This document shows positions 24,058 through 35,600 of a stretch of 64,000 nt of DNA, piece after piece. This stretch comes from Dillenia suffruticosa (Eukaryota > Streptophyta > Magnoliopsida > Dilleniales > Dilleniaceae): assembly GCA_033439265.1 (NCBI GenBank), contig JAVTVX010000034.1:9765001-9829000 (forward strand). Direction: 5' to 3'. Numbering within the stretch: position 1 is the stretch's first letter; every line of letters starts with the position of its first letter. Made by a program: the position numbers and the translations under genes. The notes under the pieces were generated by a model, which worked only from the letters and a program-made list of their open reading frames with translations, had not been told where the DNA came from and made no database searches.

Positions 24058-24672
24058 ACCCAACTTAAATTTTTGCTCTTTACCGGTAAACAGCAAGAAG
24101 TGAATATTGTCGACTCCTTTTTTTGAGACAATGAAGGAACTAGAAGTTTTGGACATATCTTACGTGCATATTCCTTTGTTCCCACCATCATAAGGACTTT
24201 TGGGTAAGCTGAGGACATTGTGTCTTGATGGTTGTACCTTGGGAGAGATGGAAATAATAGGGGATCTAAAGGGACTTGAGGTACTTAGCTTGGTTGGGTC
24301 TAGATTTAAGGACAATAAGCTACCAATGAGGATCTCACAATTGACACGTTTGAGGTTACTAGATCTGTCAGATTGTAGCAACTTGTTGATTCCTTGTGGT
24401 ATCTTATCAAATCTTTCTCGGCTGGAGAGTTGTACTTGGTTGCTAGTTTTGATGAATGGGAGAAATGGAGCGAAGAAGAATTCTACATTGAAAATAGTGG
24501 AAGAAGTGAGAGATATGCAAACCTAAGTGAATTGAAATCCTCATCTTACAGCCTGACTGCTTTGATGGGGATGCATGTAAAGGATGTCAGGCTCTTTCCT
24601 GAAGATCTCTTATTTCCAAAGTTGACATCATTTGGAATTCAAATAGTTGGTGACTTCGTCTTTTATTCACTT
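24058..24672 (+). pseudogene. Duplicated NLR exon-1 LRR fragment, broken
   Basis: This block aligns without large gaps to 20632-21250 of exon 1, with matching phrases such as GEMEIIG, LKGLEVLSL, GSRFKDNKLP and RYANLSELKSSS. The breaks seen are an extra T in the T run near 24117-24124, an in-frame TAA at about 24191 where exon 1 has CAG, and a missing base near 24427. It therefore cannot encode an LRR. It lies in the same orientation inside intron 1, so it is a partial tandem duplicate of the host gene. It could act as a template for gene conversion, but nothing in the sequence proves that. Confidence 0.92.
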
Positions 24673-25235
24673 CTTAAGTACTTTTATAAGCATGCGTGTA
24701 AAGAGAACAAGAGCAGGTGCCAACAAACTAGTGAAATACTATCAGAACTATTGAACTAATTTTTGACTTTATTTCTACTATTATGACAATGGAAAAAGAA
24801 AATTATGCAACACTATAAGAAACACCAAAATTGCAACGCCTAACAAAAGATATGGAATTAAAAATAAATTGTAAAATTGAAACTTAATTTAAACAAAATT
24901 TTGAAAGGTTTTTTACAAAATTTGTATTAAAATAACATCATTCATTTGTATAGACCATATTGTAATCTCTTATTATGAACTCTCAATCCTACCATACAAT
25001 TAAAAGTTTTTTTTATTAATGTTTATCATGTGTAAAAGAAAAAAGGAAAATCAGTTCTACTGAGCATGAAAAATAAATTAAGATATTTAATTTTGAAATT
25101 TAAGAAATCGAGATTTTAAATATCTTTAGGTTGTGATTGTGCTATGCATGGAGACAACGAAATTTGACAGATTCCTAGTTTGGAATTACATTTTTGCTTT
25201 TATTTTTTATATTATCCTGTCTTTATATTTGTTTA
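24673..25235 (+). repeat. Diverged copy of the post-LRR intron sequence
   Basis: From about 24745 to 25060 the sequence matches the introns that follow exon 2 (from 26935) and exon 3 (from 29085), for example the phrases AAAATTATGCAACACTATAA, AAATAAATTGTAAAATTGAA and CTTATTATGAACTCTCAATC. This shows that the broken LRR fragment and this intron belonged to an older copy of the same repeat unit. The last 170 bp before the viral fragment are unassigned. Confidence 0.75.
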
Positions 25236-25239
25236 TTGT

Positions 25240-26116
25240 TAGAATTATTTAATCATAGATCTTAGAAAGATAGATTATTTGGATTTAGAACTTAGCAATA
25301 AAGCTAGAAAAATAATATCGGTAGATAGAAATATTTTTTATGGTTACGACCCAACAGATAGAAGTGGCAAAAATCTTCATAGAATAGACAACATAATTAT
25401 AGGATTACTTATTAGATTAAATCAAAAAGTAGGCATCTAGAAAAAATTAAGCAATTAGAATTAGTAAAGGAAATTAAAAAATCTCAGCCTCCAAAGGACG
25501 AGTTAACAGAATTAATAAATACATTCAATAGAAAGTTAGATTTAAACATAGAAGGTAAAAAGGCACCTCCTGTGCAAGCAAAGTGGAAATACTGGTAAAA
25601 TGTCTACAAGTAGTAGTAAAAGTGAAATAGTGGTATCTAGATCACCTTTAGAAAAAGTAAAAAAGATATTTAGCAAAGATAAAGGTTTAGTGAATAAATT
25701 AGAAGACATAATAGCTATAGAAAGTCAAATTGATAATTTTAGAAAAACAAAGTTAAAAGATTTAAAAACACAAGATTTATATAAAAAAAAAAGGAATTTT
25801 TAATGCCAATGAAAAGTTTTTTAGACATTATAGTAAAAGATTTGTAACATGTACCATTAATAATGACCAAGTAAGTATAGATCTTTTAGAACCTAAAAGT
25901 TACCAAGAACTTAGAAAAATGAAATTAGAACAATTACATTCAGGATGTACAATAATAGGAGTTAAAGGTATGCATAGAGAAGACACAGTTGCAAAAACTA
26001 TGTTACTATTGTATGATAGTAGATTTAGAGATCTTAAAAAATAAATAATAGGAAGTTTTGAAATAGACATGAATAAATTAGGATAAATTGTATATTTTAT
26101 TCCTAACTTTATTCCT
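25240..26116 (+). mobile_element. Endogenous pararetrovirus fragment (Caulimoviridae-like), movement-protein region
   Basis: Two adjoining reading frames look viral. The first (about 25255-25597) is broken once near 25435 and ends with TGG TAA at 25597. The second starts at ATG 25600, is lysine-rich and coiled-coil-like, shifts frame at an A run (25783-25792), and continues to a TAA at 26042. Its C-terminal half (25930-26041) has the hydrophobic and basic spacing of the 30K-type movement protein of Caulimoviridae, the protein that lets virus pass through plasmodesmata. The homology stops exactly where the NLR tandem unit begins (26117). No reverse transcriptase, coat protein or LTR is present. 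With a frameshift and stops it is a dead fragment. The genus was not assigned, and the call rests on recalled family resemblance. Confidence 0.68.
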
Positions 26117-28292
26117 AGCAAGCAATAAAACAATATGAAAAGATTCAAGATATGCCAAAATGAAAATATGAGGTAAAACCTTAAGAATTCAATTGCTTAT
26201 AAAGTAATTGGCAATGATATGCACTTGAACAAATCAAAGATCAAAATAATGACCAAAGATATTGAGTCACACATAAATGCCCACGACTTTTTCCAAGTCA
26301 AGAAATTTGTAAGTTGTAAGAAATTTTTTAATTTTTAATCTTGTATTTTTATGGTATTTAATTTATTTTTTGGAAAGTGTAATTGGGTATATATATTGCT
26401 TTTTTATTTTTTTTTAAATATATTTTCAGGTGGTTTTCCCTTCCTTGGAGAAATTAACACTTGAAGGGCTACATGGGGTGGAGAATATATGGCACTCCGA
26501 ATTACCAAATCAGAGCTTCCTGCAGTTAAGAAAGCTTGCTGTTTTCGGTTGCAATTCATTAACAAGTTTATTTCAACCTTCAATTGCCAAACGTCTTGTG
26601 AATCTTGAGAAAATTAAAGTAGAATCATGTGTGGAGATGAAAGAAATAGTTCGAGAAGAAGAGGAGGAAACTGAGAAGGTGATTTTGATCCCTAACGTGA
26701 AGATACTTAAGCTCCGTGGACTGCCCAAGCTCACCAGTGTCAGAAAAGGAGACTATCAGCTAAAATGGCAAAAATGCGAGAATGTAGCTTCCAAGAAGAG
26801 TGACGGTGGGACAGGGCCTATGGCAGCAACAAGTCAAAATAATTTAGGCTGCTCTTATTTTCAACCCCTCTTTAATCACAAGGTATGTATATGCGCCATC
26901 AAAGAGACTGTTTACATATATGCGCCAACAATTTAAGAACTATTGAATTAATTTTTAAATTTTTTTTATACTATTATGACGTTAGAAAAACAAAATTATG
27001 CAATACTATGAGAAACTTAAAAGGTATGGAACTAAAAATAAATTACAAAATTGAAACTTAATTTAAACTAAATTTTGAAAAGTTTGTTATTAAATTTGTG
27101 TTAAAATAAAATGATTCATTTATATTGAGTTTACTGTAATATCTTATTTTGAACGCTCAATCTCATCATATAATTAAATATCTCTAATATGTATTAAGTT
27201 ATTCATTTCATCTTATTATGACAAAAAATATCATTTAAATCAACAAAATTGTTGATTTATAATAATTACTACGAAGAGTAGTAAGAGAAACCAATTAAAA
27301 AATAGTCATATCATTCGTTAGTGTTAAAATTATATCAAATTTTAATATAATATCCTTTTTGTGTTGTTGTCAAAGTTGTGATATTATATAAAAAGGAATA
27401 TGATTTGATATAATAAATTTAATTGATTAGATTAATGTTGTTTGGAGTGTGATGAGTGGTATTTTGATTTTTCAAAAAGAATATATTCAAAATTCTACAT
27501 TTTTTTTGGAATAATTCTTTTGAATATTCTATTACCGGTACCTATCGGGTGGAGTATTCAACGAGAAAAATCATGAAATGATGTCGTTGCTTAGGACATC
27601 TCATGATATCAGAATTTTAACTTATCTCTTTTGTCACTCTTTATTAGTGAATTTTATGATATTTGACCGTTATTTTGTCATCCCCTAGGAATTCAAATTA
27701 GGGAAGATAAATTTAAAAATAAATCATGCATTTGAATTTATAATTTTAAGAAAATAATATTATAATTTTTAATATTATAATTAGAGGATGATGGCTTCTA
27801 GCAAAATTCAATGCAGAGTATGTAAATGTAATATATTATTATCATTCAAATCAATAAGAATAACCCAATTGATCCATTTCTTATATAAATGATTTAAATT
27901 TCATTGTCTTTTATAGGGGAAGTATTTTAGAGAGAAAAAGTTCTTTAAATTGTGGACAAAAGGTGTCTACAATAAAACAAATAGGTAATATGTGACAAGA
28001 CATTGTTATTTAATATGATAACATTATATGATATTCTAACATTATATAATGTAATATATGTAGTGTACAGATTAATTACACTGAAAATGTAATAGTATTT
28101 ATAAATTTCTTCTCAAATTTTATTTTTTATGTAAAAATTTTACTATACGCAATGTATTAAAAATAATATAATTTCTAAGGATAAAAAATCAAATTATTTA
28201 TATCAAAAGTGTCACATATCAAATTATTATTTGGTCAAAAATTCATAATTCTGATATCTCGTGTCATATCATATTGTATAACACTATAACCT
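26117..28292 (+). repeat. NLR tandem unit 1 (intron-exon 2-intron, about 2.17 kb)
   Basis: The unit opens with AGCAAGCAATAAAACAATAT and repeats from 28293. Upstream intron, LRR exon and downstream intron are all duplicated in direct order. Sampled intron sequence (about 180 bp upstream of the exons) differs at about 6 percent of positions between units. Confidence 0.92.
26430..26882 (+). CDS. NLR exon 2 (C-terminal LRR unit A)
   Basis: This 453-nt phase-0 exon (151 codons) lies between a TTTTCAG acceptor and a GTATGT donor. It starts VVFPSLEKLTLEGLHGVENI and contains SLFQPSIAKRLVNLEKIKVE, an acidic run EEEEETEKV and LKLRGLPKLTSVRKGDY, and ends YFQPLFNHK. Such exons, each opening V(V/A)FPSLE, are typical of the C-terminal LRRs of this NLR group and form part of the recognition surface. 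It is a tandem duplicate of exon 3. No stop or frameshift is present. Confidence 0.9.
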
Positions 28293-28592
28293 AGCAAGCA
28301 ATAAAACAATATGAAAGGATGGAAGATATGCGAAAACGAAATATGAGGTAAAACCTTAAGAATTCAATTGCTTATCAAGCAATTAGCAATGATATGCACT
28401 TCAACAAATCAAAGATCAAAATAATGAACAAAGATATCGAGTCACCCATAAATGCCCATGACTTCTTCCAAGTCAAGAAATTTGCAAGTTGTAAGAAATT
28501 TTTTAATTTTTAATTTTGATTTTTATGGTATTTAATATATTTTTAGGAAAGTGTAATTGGATATATACTGCTTTTTTTTAATATATTTTCAG
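26883..28592 (+). other. NLR intron 2
   Basis: AT-rich intron, open to no long frame, made of the second half of tandem unit 1 and the first 300 bp of unit 2. No insertion was recognised. Confidence 0.8.
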
Positions 28593-30250
28593 GTGGTTTT
28601 CCCTTCCTTGGAGAGATTAGTACTTGATAAGCTAGATGAGGTGGAGAATATATGGCAGTCCGAATTACCAAATCAGAGCTTCCTGCAGTTAAAAGAGCTT
28701 TATGTTTCCGGTTGCAATTCATTAACAAGTTTATTTCAACCTTCAATTGCCAAACATTTTGTGAATCTAGAGGAATTACGAGTAGAATCATGTGTGGAGA
28801 TGAAAGAAATAGTTGGAGAAGAGGAGGAGGAAACCGAGAAGGTGATTGTGTTCCCCAAGTTGGAGACACTTCTGCTCAACGATCTGCCCAAGCTCACCAG
28901 TTTCAGAAAAGGAGACTGTCAGCTAAAATGGCAAAAAATAGCTTCCAAGAAATGTGGTGGTGGGGCAGAGACTATAGTGCCAACAAGTCAAAATAATTTT
29001 GGCTGCCCTTATTTTCAACCCCTCTTCAATCACAAGGTACGTATATGTACCGATAATTATGCATCTTCAAAATTTAAGAACTAATGAAATAATTTTCAAA
29101 TTTATTTGTGACAATAGAAAAAAAAAAAATTATGCGATACTATTAAAAAAACACCTAAATTGCAATGTCTAATAAAAGGTATGAGATTAAAAAATAAATT
29201 GCAAAATTGAAAATTAATTTAAACAAAATTTTTAAAGATTTGTTACTAAATTTGTGTTAAGATGACATCATTCATTTATATTGATCCTATTGTCATCTCT
29301 TATTATGAACTCTCAATCTCACCATAGGACTAAATATTACTAATGTGTATTAAATTGTTGATTGCCTCTTATTATGACAAAAAATATCATTCAAATAAAT
29401 AAAATTGTTGATTTATAATAATTACTACGAATCGTAGTAAAAGAAACCAATTAAAAAAGAGTCATGCCATTTGTTAGTGTTAAAATTATATCAAATTTCA
29501 ATATGATATCATTTTTGTGTTGTAGTCAAATTCGTGATATTATATAAAACGGAATATGATTTAATACGATAAGATTAATTGATTAGATTAATGTTATTTG
29601 GAGTGTGATGAGTGGTGTTTTGATTTTTAGAAGAAAAATATATCCAAAGTTCTACATCTTTTTTTTGGAATAATTCTGTTGAATATTCTATTACCGTTAC
29701 CCATGAGGTGGAGTATTCAACGAAGTGAATCATGAAATGATGTTGTTGCTTAGGACATCTTATGATATCAACATTTTAACTTATCTCTTTTGTCTCTCTA
29801 TTAGTAAATTTTTGATGTTTGACCATCATTTTGTCATCCCCTTAGAAGTTGCTTTGCAATTCCTATTAGGAAAGGTAAATTTAAAAATAAATTATGTATT
29901 TGAATTTATAATTTTAAGAAAATAATATTATAATTTTTAATAGAATAAATATAAATTTTCTTTTTAAAATTTTAGAGGATGACTGCTTCCAGTAAAATTC
30001 CACCTTAGAGTAGAGTATGTAAATGTGATATATTATTTTGATTCAAATTAACAAGAATACCCAATTGATCTATTTCTTATATAAATTGTTTAAATTTCAT
30101 TCACTCTTTTAAAGCTAACTCAAATTCAATGTCTACAAAAATAGGGGAATTATTGACAGAATAAAAATAAAAAACTTTAAATTGTTAACCGAATATGTCT
30201 AATATAAAATAAATAGGTAATGTGTGACAGACATTGTTATTTAATATGTT
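28293..30250 (+). repeat. NLR tandem unit 2 (intron-exon 3-intron)
   Basis: This is the second copy of the 2.17-kb unit. Similarity to unit 1 is clear from 28293 to about 30250, where the phrase AATAGGTAATGTGTGACAGA matches unit 1 near 27980. Beyond that the sequence is unique up to exon 4. Confidence 0.88.
28593..29036 (+). CDS. NLR exon 3 (C-terminal LRR unit B)
   Basis: A 444-nt phase-0 exon (148 codons) between TTTTCAG and GTACGT. It starts VVFPSLERLVLDKLDEVENI, contains SLFQPSIAKHFVNLEELRVE and LLLNDLPKLTSFRKGDC, and ends YFQPLFNHK. Against exon 2, almost all codon differences change the amino acid and many sit at exposed LRR positions, as expected if recognition specificity diverged after duplication. 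It is three codons shorter than exon 2 after the QLKWQK motif. The frame is intact. Confidence 0.9.
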
Positions 30251-30530
30251 AACAATTCCAATGATCATTCACTTACCCACCAGAAAAAAGTTATAATATA
30301 AAACAAATAGGTAATCCATATAGATTTGTATGTCTGTCCTATTAAATAACTCTTACCCACCATATTGAATTTGATGAAATAGGTAATATGTGAGTTATTA
30401 CACATCTTAGCCTTCACTGTTCTTCAAATCTATTTTTAAAGGAATTAACCTATAGTTATTGCCCTTCGTGCGGATTAAAGTTGTTTTCGAGATATTTTCT
30501 TTAACTCAAATCTCTCCATGTTTTCCGCAG
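29037..30530 (+). other. NLR intron 3
   Basis: AT-rich intron. Its first 1.2 kb is the unit 2 copy of the duplicated intron. The last part (about 30250-30530) is unique and ends in the acceptor TTTTCCGCAG. Confidence 0.8.
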
Positions 30531-30974
30531 GTTGCTTTCCCTTCCTTGGAAATTATTGATTTGACCGGTTTAAAAGGCATAAAGCAGATATGGGGGAGCC
30601 AATTTCCAACAGAGTCATTTCCCCAATTAAGGGCGTTATATTTGGAGGAGTGTGGTGCATTGGAAGCAGTAATAGGCAAACAAGGAGAAGAAGAAGTAAT
30701 TTCTACGGGCAACCTTGTGATCCCTCAATTGCAGGCCTTGGAATTAGAACATCTACAAAATATAAGGTGTTTCTGTGAAGACAATCTATATACTTTGGAA
30801 TTTCCATCTTTGGTAGAAATGGTGTTGTTTAAATGTCCTAAAATGACAACATTCTCATATGCCTCCACAACCACACCAAACTTGAAAGAAATATACACGG
30901 CAGGCAATTTTGAAGATTTTATACCGATGGATAAAGATATTAATACTACAGTCAAGTATATAATTTTTCAACAG
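30531..30974 (+). CDS. NLR exon 4 (distinct C-terminal LRR unit)
   Basis: A 444-nt phase-0 exon (148 codons) after TTTTCCGCAG and before GTATGC. It starts VAFPSLEIIDLTGLKGIKQI and carries FPQLRALYLEECGALEAVIG and EFPSLVEMVLFKCPKMTTFS, ending NTTVKYIIFQQ. It shares the opening motif with exons 2 and 3 but is otherwise clearly diverged, so it predates their duplication. It is the last exon before the 7.4-kb copia insertion, which lies 84 bp inside the following intron. The C-terminal end of the protein must come from downstream exons or from read-through past the donor to the TAG at 31122. Confidence 0.88.
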
Positions 30975-31058
30975 GTATGCCCTCTCACTCTCATTTTTAT
31001 TCCTTCCTACTCTTTAATTTTCTACTACCTTTACGATTTTACTACTTCCTATTCCCCA

Positions 31059-31488
31059 TGTTGGATTTATATGCACATACACATGCGGAAGCGTGTAAAA
31101 TATTTCAGAATCATAAAAGATTAGGATTTTCGGGCATACCTCAAAAGTAGATTGCAAAATCTGGGAACCACGAATCTCGATCAATCGACCTCGCAGTCGG
31201 GATGATAACCACAAAAGTCGAGCTATCACCGCAGCACCACGACACCTCAATCGAATCCGGTGACACAAATTCTCTTCGCAGAATTTTTCTCCCTCTTTCA
31301 CAATTGTCTCCTTACAATGTTTTTGCAATCATTGTCACCTAGGGTTTTGCCCTAGTTTCCATATGTCTCCATCACCACAAATGGTAGGGAATTCAAATCC
31401 CATAAGTTACCATTTGTGCATATGAAAAGTGGGATATTTCCTTTTTCCAAATATGGAAAGATGCCCCACGTGGGCATTCATTCCTTCA
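31059..31488 (-). repeat. Left LTR (3' LTR) of the 7.4-kb copia element
   Basis: The 430-bp repeat starts TGTTGGATTTATATGCACAT and ends ATTCATTCCTTCA on the plus strand. It differs from the right LTR by few substitutions and lacks a 20-bp internal duplication found there. Confidence 0.95.
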
Positions 31489-32634
31489 TCTCCCACTTGC
31501 ACACGAGGGCATTTTCATCCATCACGAGATCACAGCTCATGCGATCTCCTGTATCACCCTTCTGGATTTTCATACTAGATTGGGTGTCGTGCGACTGACG
31601 AGTACACCTGCAAATAAAGACTTCTCGATGCACCTGTTAGGATGTTCGAGTAGTCGTCGTTAATAATAAAAAAACATCTCGCTGTACCCCAGACTCATCA
31701 CATTTACATCCTACGAGTCACTTTCCTCATCGAAAGTCATCCCCAATATATCCTCGAATGTGTATTCACTATTACGTTTTTATCCCAACGTGGATATACG
31801 TAACAGACCGGTCGGTGAATACTACACAACGATGTAATGTAGATTGGTCTTCCTTTCCCAAACTCGAATCCATCGATCTCAATTCAGCTGCTTTCCTAAA
31901 CCTGCCCCTTAGACCTCAATTTATCTTCCGGGCCATAGGTAAACAGACTAAAGTAGCAAACACTGAATCAAGACTTCTAGAGACAGTCGAAAGTAAAATA
32001 AGGGTACTTGAGATCCCACCCAATGGATCTTGGGTCTCACACAGTGGGAACGGGGATCATGAATAGATCATCGTCTCATATAATTGCTCCCACTTTCCCT
32101 AGTCGTCATCACACGCGGTATGAAACGCGTGCCACAGTGTTAATCCCTTATTTCTGAAAAGGGCATATGTCAGATTTCTTAACACTGTGCAGATACGGGA
32201 CTCAGTCTACACATAAGACTCTACCCAGAGATCTCAGAGAGAGTGTCTCAGAGACAATATCACTATCGCAGGTGATTTCTGAGATCTCAAATCTGGCTAC
32301 TCACAGGCAACATGGATGTGGGTATTTCCATGTCGGTCATATCCCAAATGACCTCATCCTGAACACGTATCAGGGCGACTTTTGTTCTAGCTGGGCCACT
32401 CTCAATGCCTCTTATGACTAGAAACTGTCTCATCTCCACTCACTCAGAGTTGGAGGTGGTCGCTCGTGTGAGAGAGTCGACCTCACCTGCCTGACATATA
32501 TTTTATCACATCAAATATACATGATATAAATAAGTGCATTATTTAAGAAAATATTAATGTGACTGAATAATGCACAAAATCATATATAAAAATATAATAA
32601 GCATCACATCGTCAGTTTAGTACAATGAGAAAAA
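31489..32634 (-). other. Non-coding 3' region of the 7.4-kb copia element
   Basis: Between RNase H and the 3' LTR lie about 1.15 kb without a supported reading frame. Short plus-strand open frames here (for example 31758-32066) are chance. The polypurine tract is at its end next to the LTR. Some copia lineages carry long 3' regions like this; no envelope-like frame was recognised. Confidence 0.6.
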
Positions 32635-35600
32635 TCAAAATATTCCCAAACCCAATGACTCTCTATGTGCTTTAAATGAGTCTCTAGTGATGGGTTTGGT
32701 GAAGGGGTCAGCCACCATGCAATGTGTCGAGATGTATTTGACGGTCACTTCACCCTTCTCGATGATGTCTCTAACAAAATTATATCTGGTGTCTATGTGT
32801 TTGGTCCTACTATGATACTTAGGGTCTCGAGTGTAAGCAATAGCAGCCTGATTATCACAGTAAATCATCACTGGCCTTCCACTATCAGCCACAACCCCTA
32901 AGTCATCTAATAGTTTTCAGAGCCAAACACTCTTCTGAACTGCGACTGAGCAAGCCACGAACTCAGCCTCCATCGTAGATAACGCTACACAGGTCTGCTT
33001 CTTGCTGCTCCAAGAAATGGCACCGCCATTGAGCAAGAATGCAAAACCTGATGTCGATTTGCACTTATCCAGATCACCGCCCCAGTCGGCGTCTGAATAT
33101 CCTATGAGGCGCAAATCCCCTCTCCCATAACACAAGGAGTAGCTCGCAGTTCCCTTGAGATATCGAAAAATCCTTTTCACTGCTCTCCAGTGACCCCTTC
33201 CAGGATTTGATTGATATCTACTCACCAGACCGACTGCGTAACATATGTCTGGTCATGTACACAACATCGCATACATTAGACTTCCCACTACGTTGGAATA
33301 AGGGATTTTACGTATCTCCCTTATATCTTCCTGAGTTTTCGGGCACATCTCAAGACTCAGACCATCACACTTGGCGATTGGAGTATCAATGGGATTACAA
33401 TCACTCATCCCAAAGCGCTCGAGAATTTTCTTAATGTAGGTCTCTTGTGAAAGAGCCAACAGTCTTCTCGATCGATCTCTCTGGATCTTAACTCCAAGGA
33501 TGAACTCAGCTTCACCCATGTCGATCATGTCGTAGCTCAATGACAACCAAGCCTTGATCGTCATCATATACTGAATGTTGTTCCCAGCCAACAGTATATC
33601 GTCCACATACAGGGACAGGATCACAAAAGAGTTATCAGATCGTATCAAGTAAACACAATGATCCTCCTCGATCATTGTAAAACCATAAGATATCACCTCC
33701 TCCTGGAATCTTAGGTACCACCGCCTGGATGATTGCTTTAGGCCATATATCGACTTCCGAAGTCGACAGACCTTGTCCTCATGACCTACTAGAACGAACC
33801 CAGAGGGCTGCTCCATGTAGATCTCCTCATCCAGATTTCCATTAAGGAAAGCGGTCTTTACATCCATCTGATGCAACTCTAGATCCATGCTCGCGACAAT
33901 CGCCAAGAGTAGACGGATCGATGTAAATTTGACTACGGGAGAGAAAGTCTCCTCGTAATCAATGCCCTTTGTCTGTGTGTAACCATTGGCTACTAGACGG
34001 GCTTTGTATCTTTCTACCGATCCGTCGGCCTTTCTTTTGATTTTGAGAACCCACTTGTTCCCTATGGCCCTTCTATCCTCAGGTAAGTCAACTAGGTCCC
34101 AGACCCCGTTGACCCTCATTGATTCCATCTCCTCTTTCATGGCCTCTAGCCATTGGTCCCTCATAGGACTCTCGAGAGCCTTCTCAAAGGTTTGAGGTTC
34201 TTCATCATCCTCAGGAGTCATGATGAGGATCTCATCCTCTATCGGAAAATGACGTCGGGGTACATGTCCCCGACTACTCCTACGAGGAGGAGGAGCCTCC
34301 TCACCTCGAGATGGGTCACTCCCACTAGGACCAAGATCCATTGTAGGCTCTTGGGTCCCTCCCCTGGGCTCAGTTGGGCCGTCAGGCTCACCCATCTCAT
34401 AAAAGGTGAAATCCTGGTCGATTTCGCCTCTCTTAGGGAAATCATTTTCCAGGAACGTAGCATTACGGGATTCGATCTCGGAGACCGTGCCATCCGTACG
34501 TTCACCTAGGAACACATGTCCCTTAGAATGTTCAGAGTACCTTACAAAGATACATTTCTTTCCTCGTGGGCCTAACTTACCGTGTGGGTGCGAGGAATCG
34601 TGAACGTATGCGGCACAACCCCATGGTCTCAAATGGCTAAGGTCAAGCTGTCTCCCTGTCCAAAGCTCGTATGGGGTACTGACTACGGACTTGGTTGGAA
34701 CACGGTTAAGAACGTAGGCGGCAGTCAACAATGCATCTCCCCAATGGGAGATAGCCAAATTGGCCTGCGCCATCATCGATCTTACCATCTCTAACAAAGT
34801 CCTAATCCTTCTCTCAGCTACCCCGTTCTGCTGGGGAGTAGCAGGAATAGTCAACTGTCTTGTAATGCCCTTCTCGAAACAGAGCTCTTTAAACTCCTCA
34901 GACAAGTACTCGCGTCCTCTATCGGTTCTGAGAGTTTTAATTCTCAAGTCTAACTGGTTTTCAACCTCGCTGATAAACCTCCTGAAGCAATCTAATGCCT
35001 CAGACTTGTGCGAGATTAGGTAGACGTAACCGAAACGCGTGTAATCATCTATGAACGTAATGAAATACGTGGCTCCGTTTCGGGCTCTCACATTTATAGG
35101 TCCACAAATATCGGAGTGGATCAATTGCAATGGGGTCCCAGCCCTCATTGCTTTTCCAAATGGTTTCCTCGTCGCTTTGCCGGCTAGGCAAAACTCACAT
35201 AAGGGCAACTCGATCCGGGTTAGCGGGCCCAACAAGCCACTCGTAGCTAATCGGTTCATTCTCTCTTGCCCTATGTGGCCAAGTCTACTATGCCAAATAG
35301 AAACATCATCAACTACGCTATCAGATGTATACGCAATAGAAGACAAATCAGAAATTTTATTAAAGGAAACCAAATCCAACGCATAAAGTCCATCATGGAC
35401 TAAACCAGTACACAAAACAGAGTTATCGTAAATGACAGAAACACTCAAATTTCTGAAAATGACAGAGTATCCTAAACGATATAAACAAAGGACAGAAATG
35501 AGATTCCGCCGAATCTCGGGAGCATACAGCACATGATGCAGGTATAGGACTTGGTTACTTGGCAGCATCAGCTTGCATGTACCAATCCCCTTCACAATCA

